Source: an uncultured Clostridia bacterium (GTDB taxonomy: Bacteria; Bacillota; Clostridia; Oscillospirales; Acutalibacteraceae). From it: DNA of 64,000 bases. Position numbers and translations under genes: made by a program. The stretch spans positions 248,001 through 312,000 of the forward strand of contig CALWVN010000001.1 in the NCBI GenBank assembly GCA_944384995.1. Direction: 5' to 3'. The notes beneath the pieces are model-generated. The model was not told the origin of the DNA. It saw only the letters and a list, made by a program, of their open reading frames with translations, and did no database searches. Shown here piece by piece: positions 1 through 9,198 of the stretch. The first letter of the stretch is position 1, and each line of letters opens with the position of its first letter.

Positions 1-3000
1 TTACGCGAATGGCTTGCCCAAGCGCAAAGGAATACAAATATGCCTCCCGCACTTCCGCTTCAAAGATCTGCTTTGCAGCATAAGCGTAAACGCTTAGCTG
101 TGTTTTGTATCTGGCGGCAAGCTCTTCGGGCGCACGGACACGGTCTGTCTTATAATCCACGAGCACGATGTCACCGTTTTCGCCGAACGCACAGTCGATT
201 ATACCCTGCAGCAGCACCTGTTCATTTTCAAACGCCGGATCATCTTTTTCAATTGCTTTTTTCGCAGGCAAAAAAACGGTAAATTTCTGTTCGCGGCAGA
301 CAAAATCCGCTTTTTCCATACGCGTAAGCAGCGGAGAATGTAAAAACGCTGTCAGTGCCGCGCGATCAAGCACTTCACAGGCTTCCTGCGTCAGCTTGCC
401 GATTTGGCAAAGGCGGCGGATCTCTGCTTCCAGATCCTGCTTTGCAGCTGCAAAATCACAATACTGGGCAAAGGTGTGGGTCGCCGTACCACGCATAGCA
501 GGCGTCATACCGCCTTTTCCGAGAAACGCAGGTCTTGCCTCGGCGAAGAATGAAAACACATCATCACGCGCATTGAGCGCAGAGGCGCTGATTTTTGCCG
601 GACAGGCGCGCAAAGGCAGGAAAGGATAAACATATTCTATCCTTTCTTTCAGTGTCTGCATAAGCACAGGATCCGCTTTTGCATAAATCTGCGCGGCTTC
701 CACGGATGGGTCTTCCTGCACTGCATCTCGCGGCACGACGACATGCAAACGAAATTCGGTCTTCGCCTCTTTTTCTCCTGTATAATCTGCCAGAATGCGC
801 AGTGCTTGGGCGTCAGGGTGTTTCATATATGCTGCGCAGATCCAGGAAAGATAGTTATTCATGCTTTGCACATATGCAGTCGAAACGCTCGTCTCACCGA
901 GCACATCCTCTGCCGCTTTTTGGGCGATGCGGGCCGTGCCGGTTTGACCGTTTCCAGAGCCTACAAGGATCAGCCGTTCTTTGGCACGTGTCAGCGCAAC
1001 ATACAGCACCCGCAGCTCTTCCGCCTGTGCGTCCGCCTGAATCCCGAGCTTTGCCGCTACATACGGAACGGAAGGGAAGCTGCGCCGCCCATTCGGATCA
1101 TATATTTTCAATCCGAGTTTCATCTTTGGGTGGATCAGCAATGGCTTCCTTTGATCGGAGGCGTTGAAAGCTGCGCCGCATTTGGCGAGGAATACTACAG
1201 GGAACTCCAGACCTTTGCTCTTGTGGATCGTCATAATACGCACAACGTCGGCATATTCGGAAACGCCTGTTGCCGCCTCCACATTTGCTTCATTGTCCTG
1301 CAGACGATTCAAGTACCGCAAGAATCCGGAAAGGCTGTTATTGCCGATTTCGGCATAGCTTTCCGCATAGCGCAGCAAAAGCTGTAAATTCAGTTTTCGG
1401 TTTTCACCACCCGGCATTGCACCGACGATCGCTTGAAAACCGGTCGTCTCATAAATGCTGCGAAGCAGCGCTGCGGGCGTAAGCGCGGTGGAAAGTGCAT
1501 GCAGTTCACGATAATCCGCCAAAAATCTGCGGCACTTGTCCAGATCCGCACGTGAAAGCTTACAAAACAGAGGCTCATCATGCGAGAGCATTTTGATTTC
1601 GGCAAGCTCGTCAGGCGTAAATCCCCAGATCGGCGAAAACAGACAGGCGCACAGCGGGACATCGTCATACGGGTTGTTGAGCGCTTTCAGAAGAGAAACC
1701 ATGGTACGAATTTCCCGCATGGCAAAAAAGCCGCCTTTTTTTTGATAAAACGCCGGAATGCCTGCTTCCTCAAGCGCGTCAAAATACTGTTCGCCACCCG
1801 TAAGCGAGCGCATCAGAATGCAGATGTCCCCATAGCGCACGGGGCGGGTGCCGCCGTTTTCATTCGAGACGGGCGTCTTATCGGCGATCATGGTTTGAAT
1901 ACACTGCGCAATATGCGCCGCCTCAGGCGAAATGCGATCTACCCTTCCGGCGCTTTCGGGCAGCAAATGCAGCTCTACAGGGGCGTCTTCTGCCGAATCA
2001 TAAGCGGCAGAGGCATATAAACGCTCCGTCTCACCGTATTCCACACCACAGGTCTCTTCGGTCATTAACTGTTCAAATAGGTAGTTGATGCCGTTTGCCA
2101 CCGTTTTACGGGAACGAAAGTTATTTCCAAGCGTAATGCGCGCGGGAAAATGTATGCCGTCATAATCCGCGCTCGCCGCTCTGCGACGCAGGAAGATCTC
2201 AGGCATGGCAAGACGGAAGCCGTAGATGCTCTGTTTTACGTCGCCGACGCAAAAGAGGTTCTGTTCATTGTCGGAGAGCGCCGTAAAAAGCAGTTCCTGC
2301 GCTTCGTTGGTATCCTGATATTCGTCGAGAAGGATCTCTTTGTACTGTGTGCGCAGCGATTCGGCAAGCGGCGTGCGCAGAATATTGCCGTCTGTGTCCT
2401 TTTGCACGAGCACGTGCAGCGCCGCGTGTGAAATATCGCCGAAGTCATAAGCGTTTTCTGAGCGTTTGGCTTCCAGAAGCCGTGCAGAAAAATCCAGCAC
2501 CGTATCAATGAGCACCTGCACCATCGGGCGCAGGGTGCGCATATCTTCCCGATGCTCCGTCTCTGTCGCAGGGAACAGGTCTTGCAGTTTTCCGAAATTG
2601 TTTTTCACCTTTTTGCGCAGCGCGGCAACGATCTCCTTGGTACGGTTCCCTGTATACCCTTTCGGAGCACGGTGAAAAGCATCAGCCGAATAAGATTCGG
2701 TCAAGCGCTTCGCTGCGTCCCAATCGGGCGTACAAACGGCGTCCAGCAGCTTTTGCGCAAAAAGGAGATCCGATTGCAGCGCAGGCGCATAAGCCTCGAA
2801 AAGCGGCGGCTCCGTCTCCAAAAGCTGCAGGGCTTTTTTTAATAACCGCACACAGTCTCGCACGCGAACCGCTGCACTCTCGAGGATCCGTTTTCCCCAA
2901 ACACTTTCGGCAAGCGACGTTTTCTCGTCATAAAAAGACGGAATGCTTTGTAGCCAAATCTCAGGATCCGGATAGGCCTGCGCATAGCGGTATAAGTCTA

Positions 3001-3532
3001 AAACCGCATCTGTAAGCCGCCCGTCATTTGCGCCCTGCATCAGAAGGCCCGAAAGCATTTGAAAGGCGGGACTGTTATTCTCATAAAGCGTTTGCAGACA
3101 GCTTTGAGCGGTCTCCTCCTCCATAGCGCGGCGTTCGCTGTCATCCAGAATACGAAAATCCGGCGATATGTCTGCCTCATGGAAATAGGTCTTGACAAGC
3201 GTGCTGCAAAAGCTGTCCATGGTGCAGATCTGCGCAGAAGAAAGCAGCATCTGCTGCCGCAGCAGATATGTGCTGTTTGGTTTTTTCGCAAGCTCCGCTT
3301 CCAGCGCCTTGCCGATACGCTCGCGCATCTCGGACGCCGCCGCCTTGGTAAAGGTCACGACAAGCAGACGATCCAGCGGGCACGGCGCAGACTCATCACA
3401 GACTAAGCGGATCACACGTTCAACAAGCACTGCCGTCTTGCCGGAGCCTGCGGCCGCAGAGACGAGCAGCCCGCCGCTGCGCGCAGATATGGCGTTTTGT
3501 TGTTCTGGCGTCCAAGTTCGAACGGTACTCAT
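1..3532 (-). CDS. addA: AddA helicase-nuclease subunit (partial at the 3' end)
   Basis: ATP-dependent helicase and nuclease subunit of AddAB (RexAB), which resects double-strand breaks and loads RecA in Firmicutes. The N-terminus carries the UvrD-type Walker A AAGSGKT (about residue 25). Motif VI (LYVALTRAKE) is near residue 848, and the RecB-type nuclease motif VDYKTD is near residue 1127. Both sit in the same frame as the start, so no net frameshift is present. The window edge cuts the gene after ALGQAIRV, about 1177 codons, so probably only one or a few residues are missing. The ATG overlaps the addB stop by ATGA, which indicates translational coupling and fixes the start. Transcription should come from the addB promoter. 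Confidence 0.96.
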   Translation of the reverse strand, partial: MSTVRTWTPEQQNAISARSGGLLVSAAAGSGKTAVLVERVIRLVCDESAPCPLDRLLVVTFTKAAASEMRERIGKALEAELAKKPNSTYLLRQQMLLSSAQICTMDSFCSTLVKTYFHEADISPDFRILDDSERRAMEEETAQSCLQTLYENNSPAFQMLSGLLMQGANDGRLTDAVLDLYRYAQAYPDPEIWLQSIPSFYDEKTSLAESVWGKRILESAAVRVRDCVRLLKKALQLLETEPPLFEAYAPALQSDLLFAQKLLDAVCTPDWDAAKRLTESYSADAFHRAPKGYTGNRTKEIVAALRKKVKNNFGKLQDLFPATETEHREDMRTLRPMVQVLIDTVLDFSARLLEAKRSENAYDFGDISHAALHVLVQKDTDGNILRTPLAESLRTQYKEILLDEYQDTNEAQELLFTALSDNEQNLFCVGDVKQSIYGFRLAMPEIFLRRRAASADYDGIHFPARITLGNNFRSRKTVANGINYLFEQLMTEETCGVEYGETERLYASAAYDSAEDAPVELHLLPESAGRVDRISPEAAHIAQCIQTMIADKTPVSNENGGTRPVRYGDICILMRSLTGGEQYFDALEEAGIPAFYQKKGGFFAMREIRTMVSLLKALNNPYDDVPLCACLFSPIWGFTPDELAEIKMLSHDEPLFCKLSRADLDKCRRFLADYRELHALSTALTPAALLRSIYETTGFQAIVGAMPGGENRKLNLQLLLRYAESYAEIGNNSLSGFLRYLNRLQDNEANVEAATGVSEYADVVRIMTIHKSKGLEFPVVFLAKCGAAFNASDQRKPLLIHPKMKLGLKIYDPNGRRSFPSVPYVAAKLGIQADAQAEELRVLYVALTRAKERLILVGSGNGQTGTARIAQKAAEDVLGETSVSTAYVQSMNNYLSWICAAYMKHPDAQALRILADYTGEKEAKTEFRLHVVVPRDAVQEDPSVEAAQIYAKADPVLMQTLKERIEYVYPFLPLRACPAKISASALNARDDVFSFFAEARPAFLGKGGMTPAMRGTATHTFAQYCDFAAAKQDLEAEIRRLCQIGKLTQEACEVLDRAALTAFLHSPLLTRMEKADFVCREQKFTVFLPAKKAIEKDDPAFENEQVLLQGIIDCAFGENGDIVLVDYKTDRVRAPEELAARYKTQLSVYAYAAKQIFEAEVREAYLYSFALGQAIRV

Positions 3533-6500
3533 CCCTGCTCCTCCCCTTTCAGCAATTTTTTCACATCGTCAAACTTGCCGTAATGCATCAGGTCGCGTGC
3601 ATCGTCCCCGGCTTCATAGCCGCAGACACAAGCATAATCGCAGTACGTGCAGGCGATATTTTTGCCGTTTTGTACGGCGGGCAGTACGGGTATGCGCCCG
3701 TTTTGCAGGGAGGATGCCATACTGCAAAGATTATCGTTCACCTTATCTTTCAATGCGTCAAATTCCATCCGATCCAATAGCTTCCCGACGAACCGTTCAC
3801 CGCGAGCACTGACCGGTATAAAACGGGCGGAAACTTCGCGGTCCATACCGAGGATCACGTCCGTGTCGTCCAGCACCACGCCGTTCATGCGGCTGTTTTG
3901 CAGCCTGGCGTTCTCGATATCTGTTTCGTCGGCATTGCGTTCCAACTTGTCTTCCACGGATTTTGCAGGCAGATACAGCACGCCGGACGGCACGATCTCG
4001 CCGAATTTTTCCGCGCCGTTTTCCTGAATGGCGTACAAATAGATAAGCATCTGCATATTTAAGCCCGACAGCACCTCAGAAAGATCAAAGGTCTTGCCGC
4101 CGGATTTGTAGTCAACGACGCGCAAATACGTTTTCCCGTTTTTTTTCATGGTGTCCACGCGGTCTACGGAGCCGACAATGCGAAGCGAACCGCCGTTTTC
4201 AAGCGGGAGACGGTAGGGCGCGATCTCACCGTCCGGGGCGATCGAAAGCTCAAAGGCAGCCGGCACAAAATCACTAACCGCAAATTCGCTGACAAGCCGC
4301 TGCAGAACATCTGTTACCGTGTCCGTGAGACGGTCCAACATGTGCGCAAAGCGCGCATCCTTCCCATCGAGCCCGCCGAGACGGTTTTCGGCATATTCGG
4401 AGAGGGTATCTTCCACAGCCGCTCGCAGTTGTTCAGCAGACATAGCGGCAAGCGTGTCCCTGTCATAACAGGAAAGCACGTTTTCAAGGCAATAGTGGAT
4501 GACCGTGCCGCTTTGCGCGGGGTCAAGTTCTGCCTTCTTCAGCGGTTTGAGTTTCAAACCATATTTGCAGAAATAGGAGAACGGACATTTATAATAGGTC
4601 TCCGCGCGCGAAGCGGAAATGACCATATCCTTTTTGAACAGCTTTTCGGAAACCGTTCGGTCGGAAAACGCAGCTTGCCTGTCGGAAACGGTTCGCTCCA
4701 GCGCAGAAAGCCGGGCAGCAAAAGCAGGATCGTCTCGGAAATACGCGCGAAGCGTTTCGGAAAGCGTATCCTGCTGTAAAAATTCCTCTGCAAGCGTCTC
4801 AAAAGCGGCAGCGGGACTTTGCACACGGTCGATCGGGGCAGTCAGCGCATCATCCACTACACGCACGGAAGGAAAGATATCCCGAATTTCCCGCACAAGC
4901 GAAGACGGTCGCAAAGAACCGCCGTGGAAGTCAGAAACCGACCACGAGACATACAGCCGTTCGCGCGGGAGGGTGAGCGCATCGTAGACAAAGCTGCGCT
5001 CATCCACAGTTTTGTATTCTGCTGTGTCCGAAAGCTCGACACCGTATGCGGATAAGGTTTTTCGGTCAGAATCGCTTAAAACGCCGTCGGTCGGCGGGTT
5101 TTCGGGAAAGATCTCGTCATTTGCACCGACAACGAATACAACACGCGGCGCATCCATGCGTATGCGGTCCGCCGTTCCGACAGTCACGGTATCCAAGCCC
5201 TGCGGCAGCTGCCCGATGTCGGCGCTGTCCAGCAGAATACGGAACAGTTCATAAAACCGAGCCGGAGTGATCTCCCCCGTTCCGCAGGCAGCGGCGAGCG
5301 CATCGAGCATTTGCATGAGCAGCTCCCAAACTGTGTTTTGCTGTTCGGCAAGCTCGTAAAAATTTGCCTCCAACAGTTCTTTTGCGAGTTTTTCAAGCGC
5401 GGTAGGTATCCCCATGCGTATTAGAAACTCGTAAAGCACTCGAGCCTTTGCAGCACCGTCACCCTCGGCAAAAGCCTTTCTGAAATGCAGAACGGGTGCA
5501 ACAGCGCGCTGCCGCAATTCGTTAAGGTATTGTAAACGCGCCGTGTCGCCGTCCTGCATGATAACGCCCAGCCCGGAGGGGTTCTCCGTAAAATCGGATC
5601 TCCATTGCGCGCGTTCAATGCCCCACAGCACGGTATAGCTTTCCAAAGCGGCGATTTCCTCAGCGTTCAACCCGCAAAGTCCCGTTTTCAAAAAGCGGAG
5701 CAGCGCTTCCGTAGTGATGCCTTTTACGGTCATAATAAGTAAACCGTCGGCAAACTGCATCAAAGGCTCCGCGGCGACCGGCTGACGACGATCTTCAAAA
5801 TACGGCACGCCATATTTTCGAAATGCGGCGCGAAGCATATGGTCATAAGTATCTTTGCGCCGCTGGATCACGGCAATATCACGCGCGCGAAAACCATAGT
5901 CCCGCAAAAGCACGCGAATCTGCCGCGCCACATAATCGCTTTCCTGTGCGCGGTTCGGCGCGGCGCAAAGCGAAATACAGTCGGTCTTTTCCAAAAACGG
6001 TTTTTTCGTACAGCAATACAGATTGCGCTCCAAATGCAAAAGGGCCGCCGGCTTGCTGTCACTTGCTGCGGAAAACCAAATTGGCTTTGCCACCTGTACG
6101 GATTGCCGCGCAGCAGCCGCTTTAAGCATTTGCATTTCTCGCTCAATGTTGTCAAATACACAGGCGTTGACTTCTTCGTTAGGCTGCGGCAAGCAAAGCG
6201 TAACGTATACGTCGCGGCTAACACGCATCAATGCTTCCAGCACGTTGCGTTCTTGTTTTGTAAAACCGGCAAACGCATCCACAAACACGGTTTTATCCGC
6301 AAAATAGGAGCCGGTCAAAATGGCATTTGCAAGCCTTGTGAGCTTGTCCGCATCGTCGTCAAAGCGTTCGTGCAAAAGTGCTTCATACATCTGCACAAGC
6401 AAAGAAAGCTCCGATACCTTTTCTTTCAGCGCACCGTTTTCCAAGTGCTCGCCTGCAATCTGCAATTCAGGGACGGAAACCGCACATTGTTTGAGCTCTT

Positions 6501-6873
6501 TGGCAAATGCGACAAGCGTATGCAAAAGATTCGGACGCTTTGCATAACGCCTGTATATGCGCGTGTGCTCACCGAGCGCGTCAAGCGCTAAGCGCATCAG
6601 CACTGCACGCATGCCGTCATCGATCTCGGGCTTTGCGGAAGTTGGCTCGTTTTCCGGCGCTGTTTCGGCAAGGCGAGTGAAACTGAGGATTTCAAGTTCC
6701 TGCATATGCTTTGCACCCACGCGAGCGAGCATGGCGCGCTCCGACGCATAAGAAAACTGCTCGGGAACAAGCAGGATAAAACCTTTTTCCCCCGCCCGCA
6801 ATCGATCTGCCAATGTGTCGCGTACATACTTGGTTTTTCCGCTGCCGTTTCTGCCGAGCAAAAAGCGAAGCAT
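3529..6873 (-). CDS. addB: AddB helicase-nuclease subunit
   Basis: Second subunit of the AddAB break-repair complex, 1114 aa. It has an inactivated-helicase-type N-terminus with Walker A GRNGSGKT near residue 8 and a C-terminal RecB-like nuclease (VDYKSG). Four cysteines form the expected Fe-S staple: one in YYKCPF (about residue 763) and a C-x2-C-x5-C set at about 1075-1084. The reading frame opens 18 nt further upstream, but that upstream ATG overlaps the ribosome binding site AGGGAGG. The ATG at 6873 is correctly spaced from this site and starts the usual family N-terminus MLRFLLGRNGSGKT. The gene is first in the addB-addA operon. Confidence 0.96.
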   Translation of the reverse strand: MLRFLLGRNGSGKTKYVRDTLADRLRAGEKGFILLVPEQFSYASERAMLARVGAKHMQELEILSFTRLAETAPENEPTSAKPEIDDGMRAVLMRLALDALGEHTRIYRRYAKRPNLLHTLVAFAKELKQCAVSVPELQIAGEHLENGALKEKVSELSLLVQMYEALLHERFDDDADKLTRLANAILTGSYFADKTVFVDAFAGFTKQERNVLEALMRVSRDVYVTLCLPQPNEEVNACVFDNIEREMQMLKAAAARQSVQVAKPIWFSAASDSKPAALLHLERNLYCCTKKPFLEKTDCISLCAAPNRAQESDYVARQIRVLLRDYGFRARDIAVIQRRKDTYDHMLRAAFRKYGVPYFEDRRQPVAAEPLMQFADGLLIMTVKGITTEALLRFLKTGLCGLNAEEIAALESYTVLWGIERAQWRSDFTENPSGLGVIMQDGDTARLQYLNELRQRAVAPVLHFRKAFAEGDGAAKARVLYEFLIRMGIPTALEKLAKELLEANFYELAEQQNTVWELLMQMLDALAAACGTGEITPARFYELFRILLDSADIGQLPQGLDTVTVGTADRIRMDAPRVVFVVGANDEIFPENPPTDGVLSDSDRKTLSAYGVELSDTAEYKTVDERSFVYDALTLPRERLYVSWSVSDFHGGSLRPSSLVREIRDIFPSVRVVDDALTAPIDRVQSPAAAFETLAEEFLQQDTLSETLRAYFRDDPAFAARLSALERTVSDRQAAFSDRTVSEKLFKKDMVISASRAETYYKCPFSYFCKYGLKLKPLKKAELDPAQSGTVIHYCLENVLSCYDRDTLAAMSAEQLRAAVEDTLSEYAENRLGGLDGKDARFAHMLDRLTDTVTDVLQRLVSEFAVSDFVPAAFELSIAPDGEIAPYRLPLENGGSLRIVGSVDRVDTMKKNGKTYLRVVDYKSGGKTFDLSEVLSGLNMQMLIYLYAIQENGAEKFGEIVPSGVLYLPAKSVEDKLERNADETDIENARLQNSRMNGVVLDDTDVILGMDREVSARFIPVSARGERFVGKLLDRMEFDALKDKVNDNLCSMASSLQNGRIPVLPAVQNGKNIACTYCDYACVCGYEAGDDARDLMHYGKFDDVKKLLKGEEQG

Positions 6874-6902
6874 ACGCCTGCCTCCCTTCAAATGGTTATA
6901 TT

Positions 6903-6931
6903 ATTTTACCACAGGGCTTCTTGTTTGACAA
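6903..6931 (-). promoter_or_regulatory. Promoter of addB-addA
   Basis: On the minus strand TTGTCA and TAAAAT are separated by 17 bp, and transcription would start about 23 bp before the addB ATG. It is a SigA-type match found by eye. Confidence 0.55.
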
Positions 6932-6987
6932 CTGCGTCCGGCTGCATAAGTCCGAAAAAACGTACATACTATTGCACCGGCAAGACA

Positions 6988-7016
6988 TTGCAAACGGTAC
7001 GGATTTGTGCTATATT
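6988..7016 (+). promoter_or_regulatory. Putative promoter of the cwlD-like gene
   Basis: TTGCAA, 17 bp, TATATT. The predicted transcription start (about 7023) falls within a few bases of the candidate start codons at 7024, 7027 and 7033. Either the mRNA is nearly leaderless or another promoter is used. Confidence 0.45.
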
Positions 7017-7026
7017 GAACGCGGTG

Positions 7027-7728
7027 ATGCGGATGCGGAAACGGTTGAAAATAAAGTCAAAAAAAATACTGCGGCTGCTGCTCATCGGTTGTTTTTCGGC
7101 GGTGCTTGTGCTGTTCTGTGTCGCAGCGGTATATTGGCAGTCGCAGAAAGAGGAAATTTCCGTTTGTTTGGACGCCGGGCACGGCGCACATGACGTCGGC
7201 GCCGTAAACGGTGAACGCTACGAAAAAGACGACAACCTGCGACTGGCACTGCGTGTTCGAGAAGCGTTGGAAGCCAAAGGCGTTAAAGTGTATATGACCC
7301 GTTCGGACGATACCTTTCTTTCGCTTCAGGAACGATGCGACTATGCCAACCGCCGCAACAGCACGCTGTTCGTAGCCCTGCACCGCAACAGCGCCGAAAG
7401 CGGAAAAGGCGTAGAGATCTGGGTACAGAATACGCCCGGCAAAATTGATTGGGCGCTTGCGGAAAACATTTTGTTTCAAATGGAAAATGTCGGTATTTCC
7501 GAGAACCGCGGCGTAAAAACGGGGTATGTCCACAATCCAGACGGCAATTATTACGTGAACGCCCACACGAAAATGCCAAGCTGCCTTGTAGAAGTCGGTT
7601 TTGTAACGAGTGACGAGGACAACGCTTTGTTTGATGAAAATTTGGATGCGTACGCGCAGGCGATCGCGCTCGGCATTTATGAAACCTTGACAGATATGCA
7701 GTCCGGCGTTTTGCCGACGGAAGAATAA
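7027..7728 (+). CDS. cwlD: CwlD-like N-acetylmuramoyl-L-alanine amidase
   Basis: Zinc amidase of the Amidase_3 family, 233 aa. It cleaves the bond between MurNAc and the stem peptide. One membrane segment near the N-terminus (LLLIGCFSAVLVLFCVAAV) is followed by the catalytic domain. The zinc ligands and catalytic residues are visible in order: His in DAGHGAHD, Glu in GERYEKD, His in VALHRNS, Glu in VEVGFV. CwlD enzymes of this size make muramic-lactam in the spore cortex, and the neighbouring bofA fits sporulation, but a vegetative role cannot be excluded. No good ribosome binding site precedes the ATG. A GTG at 7024 and an ATG at 7033 are alternatives. Confidence 0.85.
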   Translation: MRMRKRLKIKSKKILRLLLIGCFSAVLVLFCVAAVYWQSQKEEISVCLDAGHGAHDVGAVNGERYEKDDNLRLALRVREALEAKGVKVYMTRSDDTFLSLQERCDYANRRNSTLFVALHRNSAESGKGVEIWVQNTPGKIDWALAENILFQMENVGISENRGVKTGYVHNPDGNYYVNAHTKMPSCLVEVGFVTSDEDNALFDENLDAYAQAIALGIYETLTDMQSGVLPTEE

Positions 7729-7740
7729 CGAAAAATATAC

Positions 7741-7780
7741 AAACAGACGCTGTGTAGTAACCCTCACAGCGTCTGTTTTT
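7741..7780. terminator. Intrinsic terminator between cwlD-like gene and bofA
   Basis: Inverted repeat AACAGACGCTGTG / CACAGCGTCTGTT with a 10-nt loop and a T run on the plus strand. The upstream A run makes it usable in both directions for the convergent genes. Confidence 0.85.
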
Positions 7781-7790
7781 CTCGAATTTG

Positions 7791-8051
7791 CTACGGCAGC
7801 CGGCAGATCGTTTGCACGAGCAGCAGCAGGATCACGCCGGGCATGCCGCCGAGCGCGGCAACGGCAAGGCTCGGCAGATTTAACGGGAGCGAAACGCCGA
7901 AAAATCCACCCAAAAAGTTCGCTGCAAAAAATGCTGCTGCGCCCTGTACTATTGTTAACAGCAGTGCGGAAACAAACCTTCCGCTGCGTATCATGGCAAT
8001 CAAAATACATGCGCCGCAAAGCCCCAGCGCGGCATAGATCCATCCTGTCAA
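7791..8051 (-). CDS. bofA: BofA-family pro-sigma-K processing regulator
   Basis: Small integral membrane protein, 86 aa, of the BofA family. In Bacillus, BofA holds the SpoIVFB protease inactive in the outer forespore membrane until engulfment is complete. There are two to three hydrophobic segments. The C-terminal half carries the family pattern N-G followed by LPLN, then GG-PGV and LLL. The ATG at 8051 is the only reasonable start. A candidate sigma-E-type promoter lies just upstream, which matches mother-cell expression. It is convergent with the cwlD-like gene. Confidence 0.82.
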   Translation of the reverse strand: MTGWIYAALGLCGACILIAMIRSGRFVSALLLTIVQGAAAFFAANFLGGFFGVSLPLNLPSLAVAALGGMPGVILLLLVQTICRLP

Positions 8052-8078
8052 TTCTATCGTCTCCCGTGCGTTTTGTAC

Positions 8079-8108
8079 ATTTTATGAAAGACGAAAAATG
8101 ATTTATTC
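8079..8108 (-). promoter_or_regulatory. Candidate sigma-E-type promoter of bofA
   Basis: On the minus strand GAATAAA and CATAAAAT are 15 bp apart. They resemble the mother-cell sigma-E elements (KMATATT and CATACA-T) with several mismatches. The call rests on the match plus the known sigma-E control of bofA in Bacillus. Confidence 0.35.
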
Positions 8109-8111
8109 CGA

Positions 8112-8141
8112 TTGTTTATTTCTTTTTTTAAGGAATATACT
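8112..8141 (+). promoter_or_regulatory. Promoter of the small Cys-rich gene
   Basis: TTGTTT, 18 bp, TATACT, about 30 bp before the start at 8171. Confidence 0.45.
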
Positions 8142-8170
8142 TAAATGAGACAAATTTGCGGAGGGATCTT

Positions 8171-8365
8171 ATGCGAAAAGCGATCGTAACGTACGAGCAG
8201 TTTTGTGTATCCAAAAATCAAAACGTACTTTTGGAGGAGCATCATTATGAGGATGGCACCTATGCCATCCACTGCAAACACAGGGACACATGTGATGATG
8301 CAGAGTGCCGATGCATCCGACAGCTGCAAAAAAGCCTGAAAATTTCTAAAACTTTGCAAAAATAG
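8171..8365 (+). CDS. Small cysteine-rich protein of unknown function
   Basis: A 64-aa soluble protein I do not recognise. It has five cysteines (one near residue 12, then HCKH, TCDD and ECRC) and two histidine pairs, which suggests a metal site or disulfide fold. There is no signal peptide or membrane segment. The ATG at 8171 follows GGAGGG at 7-8 nt spacing and is preferred over an in-frame ATG 15 nt upstream. It has its own promoter, and the next gene has another, so it seems to be a single-gene unit. Confidence 0.6.
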   Translation: MRKAIVTYEQFCVSKNQNVLLEEHHYEDGTYAIHCKHRDTCDDAECRCIRQLQKSLKISKTLQK

Positions 8366-8375
8366 CCGCAAACGG

Positions 8376-8404
8376 TTGACCGAATATAAAAAATTTAGTA
8401 GAAT
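8376..8404 (+). promoter_or_regulatory. Promoter of the 8456 gene
   Basis: TTGACC, 17 bp, TAGAAT, about 50 bp before the start codon, directly behind the stop of the small Cys-rich gene. Confidence 0.6.
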
Positions 8405-8455
8405 AAATAAGAAATACTTAAATTTTCTGCTTTTTATATATATTCGGTGAGAAAC

Positions 8456-9136
8456 ATGAAGAAAATCCTTGATTTTGAAAAGATCGAAATTATTGACATT
8501 ATCCCTTTTTCCTGCGGCATTCTGTTCCCGAGAAAAGAAATTTTACCCGATGATAAATGCAAAGTTACTTTTTACGGCTTTGATATGGAAAAGATGCGCA
8601 ATGCGCCTGTGACCAGAAGTGTGTACATGCTCAACAAGTTCGGAAACGGCTACCAGCGCATCGTCGATGAGGTCGGTGATTATCTCAACTGTGATGCGGA
8701 CAGCTTTTCCGGCAACGGAACCGTGATCGTGTACCCGACAGGGGAAACCGGCGTCTTCGATTATGAGGGAAAGCCCATTTGGGCAGGCGATCTGCTCTAC
8801 CATGACTGCCCCGTACAGGACGTTGCCTCCGACGGGAACCAGATCTGGTGCACCGTACCGGATCAGAATGCGATCATCAGCTATTCCGTTGCGCACAAAA
8901 AGTTTTATATGCGCATCGGCGGTGAAAATTCCGCAGCATTCAGCCGACCGGTTTCCCTTTCCAAGTACGGAAACGAATTGTTTATCTGTAACGCAGGCTC
9001 CTACAAAATCCGCACGGTCAATCTGAAAGATTATTCCGTACGTGATTTCCGTACATTTGATGAACCCGTTCGCCGCTATGTGCGTACCTGCGGCAAGGAG
9101 ATTGTCCAGCTGGATTCCGGCGTCTATATTTTATAA
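8456..9136 (+). CDS. Unknown soluble protein, possibly a beta-propeller
   Basis: A 226-aa protein with no signal peptide that I cannot assign. The sequence alternates short hydrophobic strands with turn residues. Segments such as GTVIVYPTGETGVFDYEG and LFICNAGSYKIRTVNL recall NHL or WD-like blades, so a small propeller is a guess from pattern only. The ATG at 8456 is preferred over the in-frame GTG at 8447, because the GTG lies inside the Shine-Dalgarno-like GGTGAG. A good promoter lies 50 bp upstream and a hairpin follows the stop. Confidence 0.6.
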   Translation: MKKILDFEKIEIIDIIPFSCGILFPRKEILPDDKCKVTFYGFDMEKMRNAPVTRSVYMLNKFGNGYQRIVDEVGDYLNCDADSFSGNGTVIVYPTGETGVFDYEGKPIWAGDLLYHDCPVQDVASDGNQIWCTVPDQNAIISYSVAHKKFYMRIGGENSAAFSRPVSLSKYGNELFICNAGSYKIRTVNLKDYSVRDFRTFDEPVRRYVRTCGKEIVQLDSGVYIL

Positions 9137-9152
9137 TTTTGCAGATCAAGCT

Positions 9153-9190
9153 AAAAACCGCGGAAAGCCTGTGCTTTCCGCGGTTTCCTT
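9153..9190 (-). terminator. Intrinsic terminator of the GH38 operon
   Basis: Inverted repeat AACCGCGGAAAGC / GCTTTCCGCGGTT. The minus-strand 3' side continues into TTTTT, so it mainly serves the minus operon. It may also stop the convergent 8456 gene. Confidence 0.8.
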
Positions 9191-9198
9191 ATGTGCTT

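Noticed and set aside
1..3532. Possible frameshift in addA, as no single closed frame is seen to the left edge
   Set aside because: Motifs near the start, at about residue 848, and at the C-terminal nuclease are all in one frame. The gene simply runs off the window.
7057..8043. 328-codon open frame on the minus strand opposite the cwlD-like gene
   Set aside because: It runs through the terminator at 7741-7780 and overlaps bofA in another frame. The amidase on the other strand has all catalytic residues.
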